This document shows, one piece after another, positions 52,428-60,401 of a stretch of 64,000 nucleotides of DNA. Each line of letters begins with the position of its first letter. The first letter of the stretch is position 1. The notes under the pieces were generated by a model that was not told the origin of the DNA, ran no database searches, and was given only the letters and a program-made list of their open reading frames with translations. Source of the DNA: DATFMP01 sp035266845 (GTDB taxonomy: Bacteria; SAR324; JACQKK01). Location: the NCBI GenBank assembly GCA_035266845.1, contig DATFMP010000079.1:25681-89680 (forward strand), written 5' to 3'. The position numbers were made by a program, and so were the translations under genes.

Positions 52428-52961
52428 CTAATCCACCCGCGCCTTGTCGAACTCGTTCACGAGGAACACCGGGCGCTGGCCGTTCACCCCGATGAACACC
52501 GCATACAGATAGACGGGGTCGCCCCGGTGCAGCTCCGTGTCAATGTAGGGCACCAGTTGTGCCTGCACCGGCAGCCAGTAGGGCTCGCCATCGGCCTGCA
52601 CGGCAATCTCCTGGCGGAACAGCGCCAGATAGCCGTCCGGGATGGCAGGCAGGGCCCGGCCGACAGCGTCGATCAGGGCGGCAGCATCCGCGGCGATGTG
52701 GCGTCGCTTCCCATTGTATTCCACCAGCAGCCGCACCTTCGATAGCGCCGTATCGATGGCCAGATGGCGGGAATCGGCCAGTGCCTCCTTGAGCACGTCC
52801 GTATTGCGCTTCAGCACGCCCGCGATCGTGTCGGGCGCATAGCTGTCGTAGTCGAAGTCCGCGCGGGCCGGGCCCGGCAGCGCCAGGTACACAGCCCCGA
52901 CCAGCATCGCCAGCAGCACAGCCTGCCGGCCCCGCTTTGTCCATGTTCCTGGGCGGCCCAT
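52428..52961 (-). CDS. Exported protein within the molybdoenzyme operon
   Basis: 177 residues with a signal peptide (RGRQAVLLAMLVGAVYLALP, then ARA), so periplasmic. The mature part DFDYDSYAPDTIAGVLKRNT followed by helical and strand segments has no recognised domain and no Cys or His motif typical of redox cofactors. It sits between the Fe-S/membrane subunit (gap 39 bases) and the catalytic subunit (gap 55 bases), so it is an integral part of this operon. A periplasmic protein in an otherwise cytoplasm-facing complex is unexpected. Confidence 0.7.
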   Translation of the reverse strand: MGRPGTWTKRGRQAVLLAMLVGAVYLALPGPARADFDYDSYAPDTIAGVLKRNTDVLKEALADSRHLAIDTALSKVRLLVEYNGKRRHIAADAAALIDAVGRALPAIPDGYLALFRQEIAVQADGEPYWLPVQAQLVPYIDTELHRGDPVYLYAVFIGVNGQRPVFLVNEFDKARVD

Positions 52962-53000
52962 GGTGCGTCCCCCGATTGACGGAGCGTAACCCGTGGCTCC

Positions 53001-54575
53001 CTAGCTCAGCGGGATGAGCTGTGGCGCCCGCACCCACACGTGCTCGCTGACCCAGGCGAACAGCAACACCAGCACGCAGGCGGGCAGCACCATCAGGCCA
53101 TTGCTGGAACCCGCCAGCATCGCCAGCGGTAGCACATTGCCCAACAGCAGCGCGGACCAGAAGGGCAGCCGCAGAGGGCCGCGCGTCATCAGCCCCAGCG
53201 CCGTCGCAGTGTCGGCGGTCACGTGCGGCGTGAGGAACTCGAAGCTTACCAGCAGCAGGTGCGCGACGATGGCCAACTCCAGGGCCACCAGCGCGGCGTG
53301 CTGTACGCCCATGTCGCCGAACAGGCTCACCAGCAGCACCACGGCGCTGCCCGTCATGGTGCTGGCCACGAGCATGCGCACGGGCAGCAGCGGGCTCTGC
53401 CACAGGTCGCGGCCCTTGGCCTGGCCCAACAGGAACGCCGTGTACACCGCCGCCAGGATCGCTAGCACAGCCAGCAGGGCCATCAGCCAGGGGGCGTCAC
53501 CCAACCCCACCACCGCGAGCAGCAGCCACAGTGTGGTCAGCCCGCCAAAGCCGGTGATGATGTAGGCCCCACGCACCAGCCAGGAGCGCCACTGCGGCCG
53601 CAAGAGCACGTACAGGAAGCGTTGGGGCTGGTCCAGATCCTTGACCAGCAGCACCCCGGTCAGCCCCAGGAACACCAGCGAGATCAGCGCCAGGCCCACT
53701 TGCAGCCGTGGGCGCAGAGCCATCAGGCCACCCAGGTGCAGCAGCAGGGGCAGGAATAGCACCCCGGCCGCGATGGACTTGGTCCACAGGTAGCCGCTCA
53801 CCTCCCAGTCCCACAGCACGCCGCGCTGCGGGATGTCGTAGGCGCGCCGGGGGTCGGTCTCCTTGCGCACCTTGCCCTCGGCGCGGGCGATGGTGTCGGC
53901 GGAGTAGGGCAGCAGCTTGAGCAAGGACTCGCGCGTGGTGCCCGTCTCGCCGGCGAAGTGGCCCACCCCCGCGACCTGCTCGGCCTGAAGGTAGCCGGGG
54001 CTGGAGGGCGCCATCTCCGGCCGCAGCGCGGAGGCGTCCGACTCTACGTAGAACAGTTTGGGGTGCGTATCCTTCTCCGGCTTGCGCACGGCGACGGGGG
54101 TGCGGTTCAGCAGGTGCCCGATCTCGCTGCCGGGATCGTCGATATCGCCGGAGATGATGGCGTGCACCGGGCACACGATCACGCAGGCCGGCTCCAGTCC
54201 CCGGTCAATGCGATGCGCGCAGTAGTTGCACTTGGTGGAGGTATGCGTGTTCGGGTCGATGTGCAGCGCGTCGTAGGGGCAAGCCTGCATGCACGCCTTG
54301 CAGCCGATGCAGCGCTCCCGGTCGAAGTCCACGATGCCGTCTTCGCGCACGTACAGCGAGCGCACGGGGCAGATCTCCACGCAGGGCGCGTCCGTGCAGT
54401 GGTTGCAGCGGTGGACGGTGAAGGTGCGGCGTGTCTCGGGGAACACGCCCTTCTCCACGTACTTGACCCAGGTGCGGTTCACGCCGATCGGCGTGTCGTG
54501 TTCGGCCTTGCAGGCCACCGTGCAGGCGTGGCAGCCGATGCACTTGCGGTTGTCGATGACGAAGCCGTAGTTCAT
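53001..54575 (-). CDS. Fused four-cluster ferredoxin and NrfD/DmsC-type membrane anchor (SoeB-SoeC-like)
   Basis: 524 residues. Residues 1 to about 190 hold sixteen cysteines in four cluster motifs: CIGCHACTVAC, CNHCTDAPCVEICP, CIGCKACMQACP and CNYC with CVIVCP, as in DmsB/PsrB/SoeB. After a linker with PEMAPSSPGY, about eight membrane helices begin near residue 265 (IAAGVLFLPLLLHLGGLMAL) and continue to the end, as in NrfD/DmsC-type anchors. Normally these are two genes; here they form one polypeptide with an intact frame. It would carry electrons between the molybdopterin subunit and the quinone pool. First gene of the operon; an FNR/Anr-type box lies about 160 bases upstream. Confidence 0.85.
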   Translation of the reverse strand: MNYGFVIDNRKCIGCHACTVACKAEHDTPIGVNRTWVKYVEKGVFPETRRTFTVHRCNHCTDAPCVEICPVRSLYVREDGIVDFDRERCIGCKACMQACPYDALHIDPNTHTSTKCNYCAHRIDRGLEPACVIVCPVHAIISGDIDDPGSEIGHLLNRTPVAVRKPEKDTHPKLFYVESDASALRPEMAPSSPGYLQAEQVAGVGHFAGETGTTRESLLKLLPYSADTIARAEGKVRKETDPRRAYDIPQRGVLWDWEVSGYLWTKSIAAGVLFLPLLLHLGGLMALRPRLQVGLALISLVFLGLTGVLLVKDLDQPQRFLYVLLRPQWRSWLVRGAYIITGFGGLTTLWLLLAVVGLGDAPWLMALLAVLAILAAVYTAFLLGQAKGRDLWQSPLLPVRMLVASTMTGSAVVLLVSLFGDMGVQHAALVALELAIVAHLLLVSFEFLTPHVTADTATALGLMTRGPLRLPFWSALLLGNVLPLAMLAGSSNGLMVLPACVLVLLFAWVSEHVWVRAPQLIPLS

Positions 54576-54953
54576 TCCGGTCTGCCATGGGTGCGCGGGA
54601 TGCCCGGCTGCGGCCGATGCCGTCAGCAGGCCGTTCCGGGGCGGGCAGGCGCCCGACCCCCGGTTCTCCTAGCACGGTTGGGCGGGTGGGCAATGTGCCA
54701 ATGTCACAGATCCGGGGGAATTGTGGGACGATCCCTTGATGCCTGTCAAGGAGACTCGCCCCGGCAATGCGCCCCATGTTCGCGGCGCACAGGGCTTGCG
54801 GGCTGCGGCAGTATGCGCCTGGCGCGGCGGTGGATCGGGCGGACGCCGGTCCGGTGAGCCCCGGTGGCGCGTGACGGGTGGGGGCTTCGGTGTGCGGCGG
54901 TGCCGGAGCGATGGCCGATTGGCCATCGTCCGGAGGCGGGCAGTGGTGCGGGG
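54576..54953. other. Intergenic region upstream of the molybdoenzyme operon
   Basis: 378 bases between two minus-strand genes, with no supported gene. It contains the FNR/Anr-like box at 54736-54749 and, overlapping it, a -35-like TTGACA (54744-54749, minus) spaced 18 bases from CACAAT (54720-54725). Confidence 0.55.
54736..54749. promoter_or_regulatory. FNR/Anr/Dnr-type binding box
   Basis: TTGAT-GCCT-GTCAA matches the TTGAT-N4-(A/G)TCAA consensus for FNR-family oxygen or nitric-oxide regulators at every defined position. The only gene start it can serve is the Fe-S/membrane subunit at 54575 on the minus strand, because the gene on the other side also reads leftward. The box is embedded in a slightly larger palindrome CCTTGA-TGCCTG-TCAAGG at 54734-54751. 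Confidence 0.5.
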
Positions 54954-55709
54954 TTAGCCCGCGGCGGCGTCAGCCTGGGCAGCCTCGGCCGGCTGCTCGG
55001 GTGGCGGCTGGTGGTAGATGATGCGCTGGCAGGTGGGGCAGGTGAAGAGCTGACCGTTGGCGGCCAGCAGCAGATTGTAGGTCTGCGGGGGCAGCGCCAT
55101 GTTGCAGCCCATGCACGAACCGGCCGAGACCGGCACGATGGCCGGCTGGCGCCCGCCCTTCATCAGCCGCTTGTACAGCGCGATCGCATTGTCGCCCAAC
55201 TCTTTTAGCTCCTCCTGCACGCGGCCGGTCAGCTCTGCCACTTCCTTTTCGAGTTCCGCCTGCTCGGATTCGATCACCGCTTCCTCAGCCTGGTAGGTCT
55301 CCAACACCTTGTCGTAGGTGCCGCGGCGCTCCTCCAGGCGAGGGGCCAGCTCCTCCTGCTGCACGCGGCGCTCCAGAATCTCGTCCTGCAGCCGCGTGTT
55401 GAGCCGGCGGGCCTCGTCCACCTGTTTGCGGGCCGCCATGTACTCCTTCTGGGTGGTGACCTGCTTCATGTGCTCTTCGAACTTCTCAATGGAATCGAGC
55501 GCGATCTTGATGGTCGCATCACGCTCGCGCACCTCGGTTTCGAGCTTCGTCCAGGGCTCGAGCACCTCGTTGAGCAGCGCCTCCTCGGCCTCGAGCTGGC
55601 GACGGGCATCGGCCAGCCGGTGTGGGATGCGGCGGAGCTTCAGATTGAGCTCGAAGATGCGGGCGTCGGTTTCGCCCACGGCGATCATGCGGTCGGTTGC
55701 GGTACTCAT
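54954..55709 (-). CDS. Coiled-coil protein with C4 zinc ribbon (DUF164 family)
   Basis: 251 residues. Residues 10 to about 180 form a long antiparallel coiled coil (RRIPHRLADARRQLEAEEAL, EKFEEHMKQVTTQKEYMAAR, ESEQAELEKEVAELTGRVQE). Then GSCMGCNMALPPQTYNLLL and FTCPTCQRIIY supply two CxxC pairs for one zinc. The tail is Pro/Ala-rich. Members of this family are found in many bacteria outside the classic gammaproteobacteria and are proposed to bind nucleic acid or act in translation-linked processes; the function is unproven. It stands alone between the molybdoenzyme operon and the tRNA. Confidence 0.82.
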   Translation of the reverse strand: MSTATDRMIAVGETDARIFELNLKLRRIPHRLADARRQLEAEEALLNEVLEPWTKLETEVRERDATIKIALDSIEKFEEHMKQVTTQKEYMAARKQVDEARRLNTRLQDEILERRVQQEELAPRLEERRGTYDKVLETYQAEEAVIESEQAELEKEVAELTGRVQEELKELGDNAIALYKRLMKGGRQPAIVPVSAGSCMGCNMALPPQTYNLLLAANGQLFTCPTCQRIIYHQPPPEQPAEAAQADAAAG

Positions 55710-55767
55710 CGCGACAATTCCTCAGGCGCTATGCGGGTCATGGGGCAGGGGATGCCAGGGGCAGGGT

Positions 55768-55801
55768 AAAAAAAAAGGTGCATCGGGTTTCGATGCACCT
55801 T
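55768..55801 (-). terminator. Rho-independent terminator of the tRNA transcript
   Basis: On the minus strand an 11-base perfect stem (AAGGTGCATCG paired with CGATGCACCTT, 5-base loop, 55775-55801) runs straight into nine T residues (55768-55776). It lies about 160 bases downstream of the tRNA and before the zinc-ribbon gene, so it ends the tRNA transcript. Confidence 0.88.
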
Positions 55802-55962
55802 GAGCTTTATCGGCACTTCGCACTCCCCCAGACCGCGCACTGCGCGTGGCAGGTGGGGGAGCAGGCCACCCCAGGCTGCGATTCCCGGAGTGGTGGCTGG
55901 TTCGTTCGCTGTGTCGTGTACCCTGTATTGCATCTCGGACGGGTTGCTTCCAGGCCGGCGAT

Positions 55963-56039
55963 TGGTGGGCCCACCTGGGTTCGAACCAGGGACCAACGGA
56001 TTATGAGTCCGCCGCTCTAACCAGCTGAGCTATAGGCCC
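55963..56039 (-). tRNA. tRNA with CAT anticodon, probably tRNA-Ile2
   Basis: The minus strand folds into a full cloverleaf: acceptor GGGCCTA paired with TGGGCCC (with one T-G), D-arm AGCTCAGCTGGTTAGAGC, anticodon loop CTCATAA flanked by GGA/TCC, and T-arm GGTTCGAACC. Discriminator A and an encoded CCA (55963-55965) follow. The CTCATAA loop occurs in both elongator tRNA-Met and the lysidine-modified tRNA-Ile(CAU). The acceptor resembles the Ile2 type of other proteobacteria, so Ile2 is preferred but not certain. Confidence 0.9.
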
Positions 56040-56117
56040 GGTTATAGTGGCCTTCCGCCATTCTCAACTCTTGGTCTCCAAGACTATCAGCTTTCGCCAT
56101 GGGGTGCAACCGCGACG

Positions 56118-56810
56118 CTACCGGTAGTTCGCATGACCGACAAAGCCGGCCGGCACCTGCCACAGGTCGGTCGTCTCGGCATCGAGCGCTGTAAGCACGC
56201 CCCCATAGACGCATCCCGTATCGATGCCGGTGACCTTGTGGGAGCAGAAGAGCTCGCCATAGGCTAAACCCATCGTCTGCGTGGGCGTGTGTCCGAAGAT
56301 GATCGGCTTGCCGTGCCAGCGCTCCGCGTTGCGGAAGAAGCGCTCGCGAATCCACAGCAGCACCTTGGGCTCCTGGGCTTCCATGCGGTCGATGTCCACG
56401 TCGATGCCCGCGTGGACGTAGATGGCGTGCGCGTCCTCGTACCAGAGCCGCAGGCCCCGCCGGAAGCGCTCGAAGCCGGGCAGCCGCCGCTCCTCCGGCG
56501 GCCGGCGTGCCCAAGCGTAGGACTCCTCGTTGTAGCTGGCCAGGGTGGCGCCCCCGCCGTTGATGAGCCACAGGGAGATGGCCTCCGTGCGTTCGATGGC
56601 CTCGGCCATCATGGCCTCGTGGTTGCCCTCCAGGAACACGCAGGGCCGCTCCTCCGCCAATGCCTGCAGGTAGTCCAGCACCTGGGCCGATTGCGGGCCG
56701 CGATCCACGTAGTCGCCCAGGAACACCAACTCGCGTCCGGGCGGCAGGTCGGCGATCAGTGCCCGCAGGGGCTCCAGGCAGCCGTGAATGTCACCGATGG
56801 CGATGGCCAT
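56118..56810 (-). CDS. PPP-family metallophosphatase (ApaH/PrpA-like)
   Basis: 230 residues. Dinuclear metal-site motifs in order: AIGDIHGCLEPL (GDxHG), FLGDYVDRGPQSAQVLDY (GDxVDRG), VFLEGNHEAMM (GNHE), IYVHAGIDVD (His) and IIFGHTPTQT (GHT). These define bacterial PPP phosphatases, either protein serine/threonine phosphatases or diadenosine tetraphosphatases; GDYVDRGP and the length fit both. ATG 56810 has GGGAG upstream and lies inside the rhodanese gene end (20-base overlap), so the two are translationally coupled. Confidence 0.84.
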   Translation of the reverse strand: MAIAIGDIHGCLEPLRALIADLPPGRELVFLGDYVDRGPQSAQVLDYLQALAEERPCVFLEGNHEAMMAEAIERTEAISLWLINGGGATLASYNEESYAWARRPPEERRLPGFERFRRGLRLWYEDAHAIYVHAGIDVDIDRMEAQEPKVLLWIRERFFRNAERWHGKPIIFGHTPTQTMGLAYGELFCSHKVTGIDTGCVYGGVLTALDAETTDLWQVPAGFVGHANYR

Positions 56811-57699
56811 GGCTGCTCCCCGTGCGGATGCGGACGCCCGCCGCGGCTCGCGGCGGGGCCTCGCCCAGTTCGGCCGGGTGGGAGGGATCGGCGCACCACT
56901 GGCTCCACGAGCCCGCATAGAGCCGACCGATGGGCATGCCTGCCGCTACCTGCGCCAGCAGGTTGTGGCAGGCGGTCACGCCGGAGCCGCAGTAGTGCAC
57001 GGTGTGTTCGGGCGGCGTGCGACCGTAAGCGGCGCGCATACGCTTGCGAAGCTGGGCGGCCGGCAGGAAGCGCCCGTTCTCGTCCACGTTGCCCATGAAC
57101 GGCAGGTTCACGGCCCCGGGGATGTGGCCCGGACGTGGATCGATGGGCTCGACCTCGCCGCGGTAGCGCTCGCCGGCGCGCGCATCCACGAGCAGCAGCT
57201 CCGGATCGTCCAGGCGGCGCTTCAGGTCCCGCAGGCTGATGGTCAGCGCGGCATCGGGCTTGGCGCGGTAGCTGACCGGCTTCGGCTTGAACACGGCTAT
57301 CTCGGTGGGGCGCCCTTCGCGCGCCCAGCGTGCATAGCCGCCGTCCAGCACGGCCACGTGCTCGTGCCCCAGCGCCCGCAGCATCCACCACAGGCGCGCC
57401 GCATAGGCGCCGTGGCTGTCGTCATAGGCCACCACGTGGCTGGCGCGTTTTACGCCCTGCTGCCCCAGCCAGCGGCAGAAGACGTCCCAAGCGGGCAGAG
57501 GATGGCGGCCCGTTCCCGGACCGATGGGGCCGCACAGGTCATGGTCCAGGTCCGCGAACACGGCCGCGGGCAGGTGCCCCGCGGCATAGGCCGTGCGCCC
57601 GTAGGCGGGATCGGTCAGCGCGTGGCGGCAATCCACCACCACCCACTCCGGTTCGGCCAGGTGCGGTGCCAGTTCCTTGGGCGAGATCAGCGAGTCCAT
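56791..57699 (-). CDS. sseA: Thiosulfate/3-mercaptopyruvate sulfurtransferase (two rhodanese domains)
   Basis: 302 residues. The N-terminal inactive rhodanese domain (WVVVDCRHALTDPAYGRTAY, then VVAYDDSHGAYAARLWWMLR) is followed by the catalytic domain with the active-site loop VHYCGSGVTACHNL, whose Cys carries the persulfide. The SGVTA loop is seen in both TST and MST enzymes, so thiosulfate and 3-mercaptopyruvate are both possible donors. The last about 20 residues (GVRIRTGSSHGHRHR) are a basic tail that overlaps the phosphatase gene. Sulfur chemistry would suit the SoeA-like enzyme nearby, but they are not in one operon. Confidence 0.86.
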   Translation of the reverse strand: MDSLISPKELAPHLAEPEWVVVDCRHALTDPAYGRTAYAAGHLPAAVFADLDHDLCGPIGPGTGRHPLPAWDVFCRWLGQQGVKRASHVVAYDDSHGAYAARLWWMLRALGHEHVAVLDGGYARWAREGRPTEIAVFKPKPVSYRAKPDAALTISLRDLKRRLDDPELLLVDARAGERYRGEVEPIDPRPGHIPGAVNLPFMGNVDENGRFLPAAQLRKRMRAAYGRTPPEHTVHYCGSGVTACHNLLAQVAAGMPIGRLYAGSWSQWCADPSHPAELGEAPPRAAAGVRIRTGSSHGHRHR

Positions 57700-57881
57700 G
57701 CTCCTGCGTGGTGCGGGGTGATTCTAGACGCGGTGGGTGGCGCGACGCGGGCCGCGGCAGGCCACTATACCATTGCGAGGGCCTCATGTCAGGCCTTACG
57801 CCGCGCTCAATCGGCCGCACGGGCGGCAGCAATGGCACCGTCGGCGTGCGGCTCTCGTCCAGGAGGAGCCGTCGCGGAGAC

Positions 57882-58101
57882 ATTGGGTTCGTTTCGCAGG
57901 AACGGCATCCGCGTTCCCTGTCCGCGGAGCAGGCCCGAGCGCCCGCTGAAAAATTGGCTTCGATTCGCAGTACCCGCGTGCTCTGTGACGGCTTTGGTGC
58001 CTCGCTGGGCAAATCGGGTTCGTTTCGCAGAATCCACGTCCTGCTTCCCGGTCCGCAGGGCCGCACCGATGGTCTGCCTCAGAATTGGCTTCGTTTCGCA
58101 A
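57882..58101. repeat. Four-copy intergenic repeat cluster (minus-strand consensus TGCGAAACGAACCCAAT)
   Basis: Four copies of an 18-base unit, ATTGGGTTCGTTTCGCAG and variants, start at 57882, 57953, 58013 and 58084, that is 71, 60 and 71 bases apart. The DNA between them is not identical but shares short GC-rich motifs such as GTCCGC and CCTG. Translated on the minus strand the units read CETNP or CETKP, a pattern I recall from spurious hypothetical proteins in GC-rich bacterial genomes. Unit divergence and irregular short spacing argue against CRISPR. Confidence 0.72.
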
Positions 58102-58451
58102 ATTTTCCGATGGGGCTCAACCCTTAGGCGGAGGGCCCTGGTGGAGCAGAGCGGGTACACATGTATACCACGATGAGCGTAGTTTGGCCAGCCGTCAGGC
58201 GGCCGCGCCAGCGGTGCATGGCTAGTAGAGCGACAAGGCTTGGTTTTGGGAGGAGATCGTGGGCCAAGGGGGCGCCGCCCCCTTGGAACCCTCGCCAGGG
58301 AACAAGCCGCCGGGACCCCATTTGTGGGCGAGACCGCGTCGTCCTTGGTCAGAGTCTGTATTTGGGGGTGCGGGGGTCTCCGGCCCCCGCATCGGAATGC
58401 TTGTGCACTTCAAGCGGCCCAGCCGCTTGAAAACCCATTCCCAAACGGAAC
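58102..58451. other. Intergenic stretch downstream of the GspE-type gene
   Basis: 350 bases continuing the gene-free island between the rhodanese and the GspE/PilB ATPase. Apart from the hairpin element at 58264-58391 I see no gene or RNA. Short open frames here cover repeats and are not credible. Confidence 0.55.
58264..58391. repeat. GC-rich hairpin element, copy B
   Basis: A perfect 10-base palindrome CCAAGGGGGC-GCC-GCCCCCTTGG (58264-58286) is followed by CAGGGA, GGGACCCC, GCGAGACCGCG (58329-58338) and a second hairpin TGCGGGGG-N7-CCCCCGCA (58369-58391). The order hairpin, CAGGGA, GACCC, GAGACCGCG parallels the element at 11973-12040, so these look like two diverged copies of one mobile or regulatory intergenic element. 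Confidence 0.55.
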
Positions 58452-60281
58452 CTAGTCCTGGCGGGTGGCCTGCAGCACTTCCTCCACCGTGGTGATGCCG
58501 TCTCGGATGAGCTGGATGCCCCAGTGCCGCATGGTCTTCATGCCGTCCTTCATCGCCGCGTCGCGGATCAGGTTGGCCTCGTTGGTGGTGTGCAGCACGC
58601 GCTTGATGGGCTCGGTGGTCACCATCAGCTCGAACAGGCCCGTGCGGCCGCGGAAGCCGGTGCCGCTGCAGGCCGGGCAGCCCACGCCGCGGTAGATCTG
58701 CTCGATCTCTTCCACGCCCTCCTCGCGCAGGCCCAGCTCGCGCAGCAGCTCGGGCACGGCGGGCTCGGATTCCTTGCACTCGGTGCAGATCTTGCGCACG
58801 AGGCGCTGGGCCAGCACGCCCATCACGGTGGAGGAGACCAGGTAGGGCTCGATGCCCATGTCCACCAGCCGCGTGACCGTGGAGGCGGCGTCGTTGGTGT
58901 GCACGGTGGAGAACACCGTGTGCCCCGTCAGTGCCGCCTGGATGGCGATCAGCGCCGTTTCCCGGTCGCGCATCTCACCCACCATGATCACGTCCGGATC
59001 CTGCCGCAGCACGGAGCGCAGGGCATTGGCGAAGGTGAGACCGGCCTTGGGGTTCACCTCCGTCTGGACGTACCCGGGGATCTTGTATTCCACCGGGTCC
59101 TCAATGGTCATCACGTTGCTCGCGTAGCGGTCGATCTCGCCCAGCGCCGCATAGAGCGTGGTGGTCTTGCCGACGCCGGTGGGCCCTGCCACCAGGATGA
59201 TGCCCCCGGTCTGGGTGATCAGCGTGCGCAGGCCGGAGTATACCTCCTGCGGCAGCCCCAGCTTGCGCAGGTCGAACAGGTCCTGGTCCTGGTACAGCAG
59301 CCGCATCACGGCCTTCTCCCCTTGCACCGTGGGCATGGTGGAGACCCGAATATCGATGCGGCGCCCGGCGATCAGGATCAGCGTGCGGCCGTCCTGGGGC
59401 AGGCTATGCTGGGAAATGTCCAGCCGCGACATGATCTTGATGCGGTTCACCAGCGGGCGCTGCACGGCGATGGGCAGGTTGGTCGCCGTCAGCAGCACGC
59501 CGTCCACGCGGAAGCGCACGTTGACCTCCGCCGGCGATGCGTCGATGTGCACGTCCGAGGCGTTGTGCTTGGCCGCCTGGTACAGGATGTTGTTGAGCAG
59601 CCGCTTGATGGGCTCCTCGTCCCGCGCGTCGATGAGGTCCTCGGGCTCCTCGATGCCCCAGCCGTAGTGGCCCTCGGGCACATCGGCCTCGTCGAAGTCC
59701 TCGATCACCTGGTCCGTGGTGCGCTGGTTGCGGTCGTAGGCCCGGTTGATGAGGCTCAGGATCGCCGTGTGCGTGGAGACCACCGGTTTCAGGCGCCGCT
59801 TGAAGCGCCGGGCCACGTCCTGCACCGGCTCCAGGCGCTCCGGATGCTCCACCGCCACCCACAGCTCGTCCTCATTCATGGCGAAGGGGAAGCAGTTGAA
59901 CTTCTTGGCGTAGCGGATCGGCACGACCTGCGTGAACTCGCCCAGCAACTCCGCATCGTCGAGCTGGGGATAGAAGTCCAGCTCGAACAGCAGCGCCGCG
60001 GCCTGTTGGAACACCTCCGGCGTGACGATCTTCTGGCTCACCAACATCTTGCGCAGTTCGCTCACCGCCTCCGGGCCCGGCGGCAAGCCGGCGCTGGCCG
60101 CGATCAGCATGTTGCGCGGCACGTGGAACACGTCGTCGAGGATCTGCAGCAGCGGGTGCAGGGGAGGCCCGGCGGGCTCACCCGATGCGGAGGGGCCGGG
60201 CAACGGCGGCTCCGTGGGCGCCTGCTCGGTGCGCTGCCGCGCCTCATCGGCGATGTCGGTGATGTCGAAGGACTCGTTCAT
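58452..60281 (-). CDS. GspE/PilB-family secretion or type IV pilus ATPase
   Basis: 609 residues. The N-terminal T2SSE_N domain is at about 75-185 (VSQKIVTPEVFQQAAALLFE). The ATPase core has VAGPTGVGKTTTLYAALGE (Walker A), IEDPVEYKIPGYVQTEV (Asp box), VGEMRDRETALIAIQAALTG (Walker B region) and FSTVHTNDAASTVTRL (His box). The C-terminal zinc element has CTECKES and CPACSGTG. It powers type II secretion or pilus extension. The Pro/Ala-rich N-terminal 45 residues are extra. No other gsp or pil gene is in the window, so the choice between GspE and PilB stays open. Confidence 0.87.
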   Translation of the reverse strand: MNESFDITDIADEARQRTEQAPTEPPLPGPSASGEPAGPPLHPLLQILDDVFHVPRNMLIAASAGLPPGPEAVSELRKMLVSQKIVTPEVFQQAAALLFELDFYPQLDDAELLGEFTQVVPIRYAKKFNCFPFAMNEDELWVAVEHPERLEPVQDVARRFKRRLKPVVSTHTAILSLINRAYDRNQRTTDQVIEDFDEADVPEGHYGWGIEEPEDLIDARDEEPIKRLLNNILYQAAKHNASDVHIDASPAEVNVRFRVDGVLLTATNLPIAVQRPLVNRIKIMSRLDISQHSLPQDGRTLILIAGRRIDIRVSTMPTVQGEKAVMRLLYQDQDLFDLRKLGLPQEVYSGLRTLITQTGGIILVAGPTGVGKTTTLYAALGEIDRYASNVMTIEDPVEYKIPGYVQTEVNPKAGLTFANALRSVLRQDPDVIMVGEMRDRETALIAIQAALTGHTVFSTVHTNDAASTVTRLVDMGIEPYLVSSTVMGVLAQRLVRKICTECKESEPAVPELLRELGLREEGVEEIEQIYRGVGCPACSGTGFRGRTGLFELMVTTEPIKRVLHTTNEANLIRDAAMKDGMKTMRHWGIQLIRDGITTVEEVLQATRQD

Positions 60282-60401
60282 GACGGCCGCGTGCGGTGCG
60301 GGTGGCTGGAATCCGGCCTCGATTCAGGCGCCAGTATAGCAGCAATGCGTCCCGCCCGCCCAGGGGCTTTGGCCCATGCCTGGGCGAGGCCCGGCTGCCG
60401 C

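Noticed and set aside
50225..52495. 756-codon plus-strand frame opposite the molybdopterin gene
   Set aside because: It is antisense to a gene with clear cofactor motifs; its composition (His/Arg/Val-rich, no domains) is the usual GC-skew shadow.
54681..54700. Sigma54 promoter before the molybdoenzyme operon
   Set aside because: TGGCAC is followed by TTGC after one base instead of five, so the spacing is wrong.
55963..56039. Elongator or initiator tRNA-Met
   Set aside because: Initiator features (mismatched first pair, three G-C pairs in the anticodon stem) are absent. Elongator Met is not excluded, but the acceptor stem fits tRNA-Ile2 better.
57882..58101. CRISPR array
   Set aside because: Units are only about 18 bases and diverge from each other, spacing alternates 71/60/71, spacers share motifs, and no cas genes are in the window.
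57796..58160. Minus-strand hypothetical proteins rich in CETNP
   Set aside because: They are translations of the intergenic repeat cluster in two frames, without a ribosome site.
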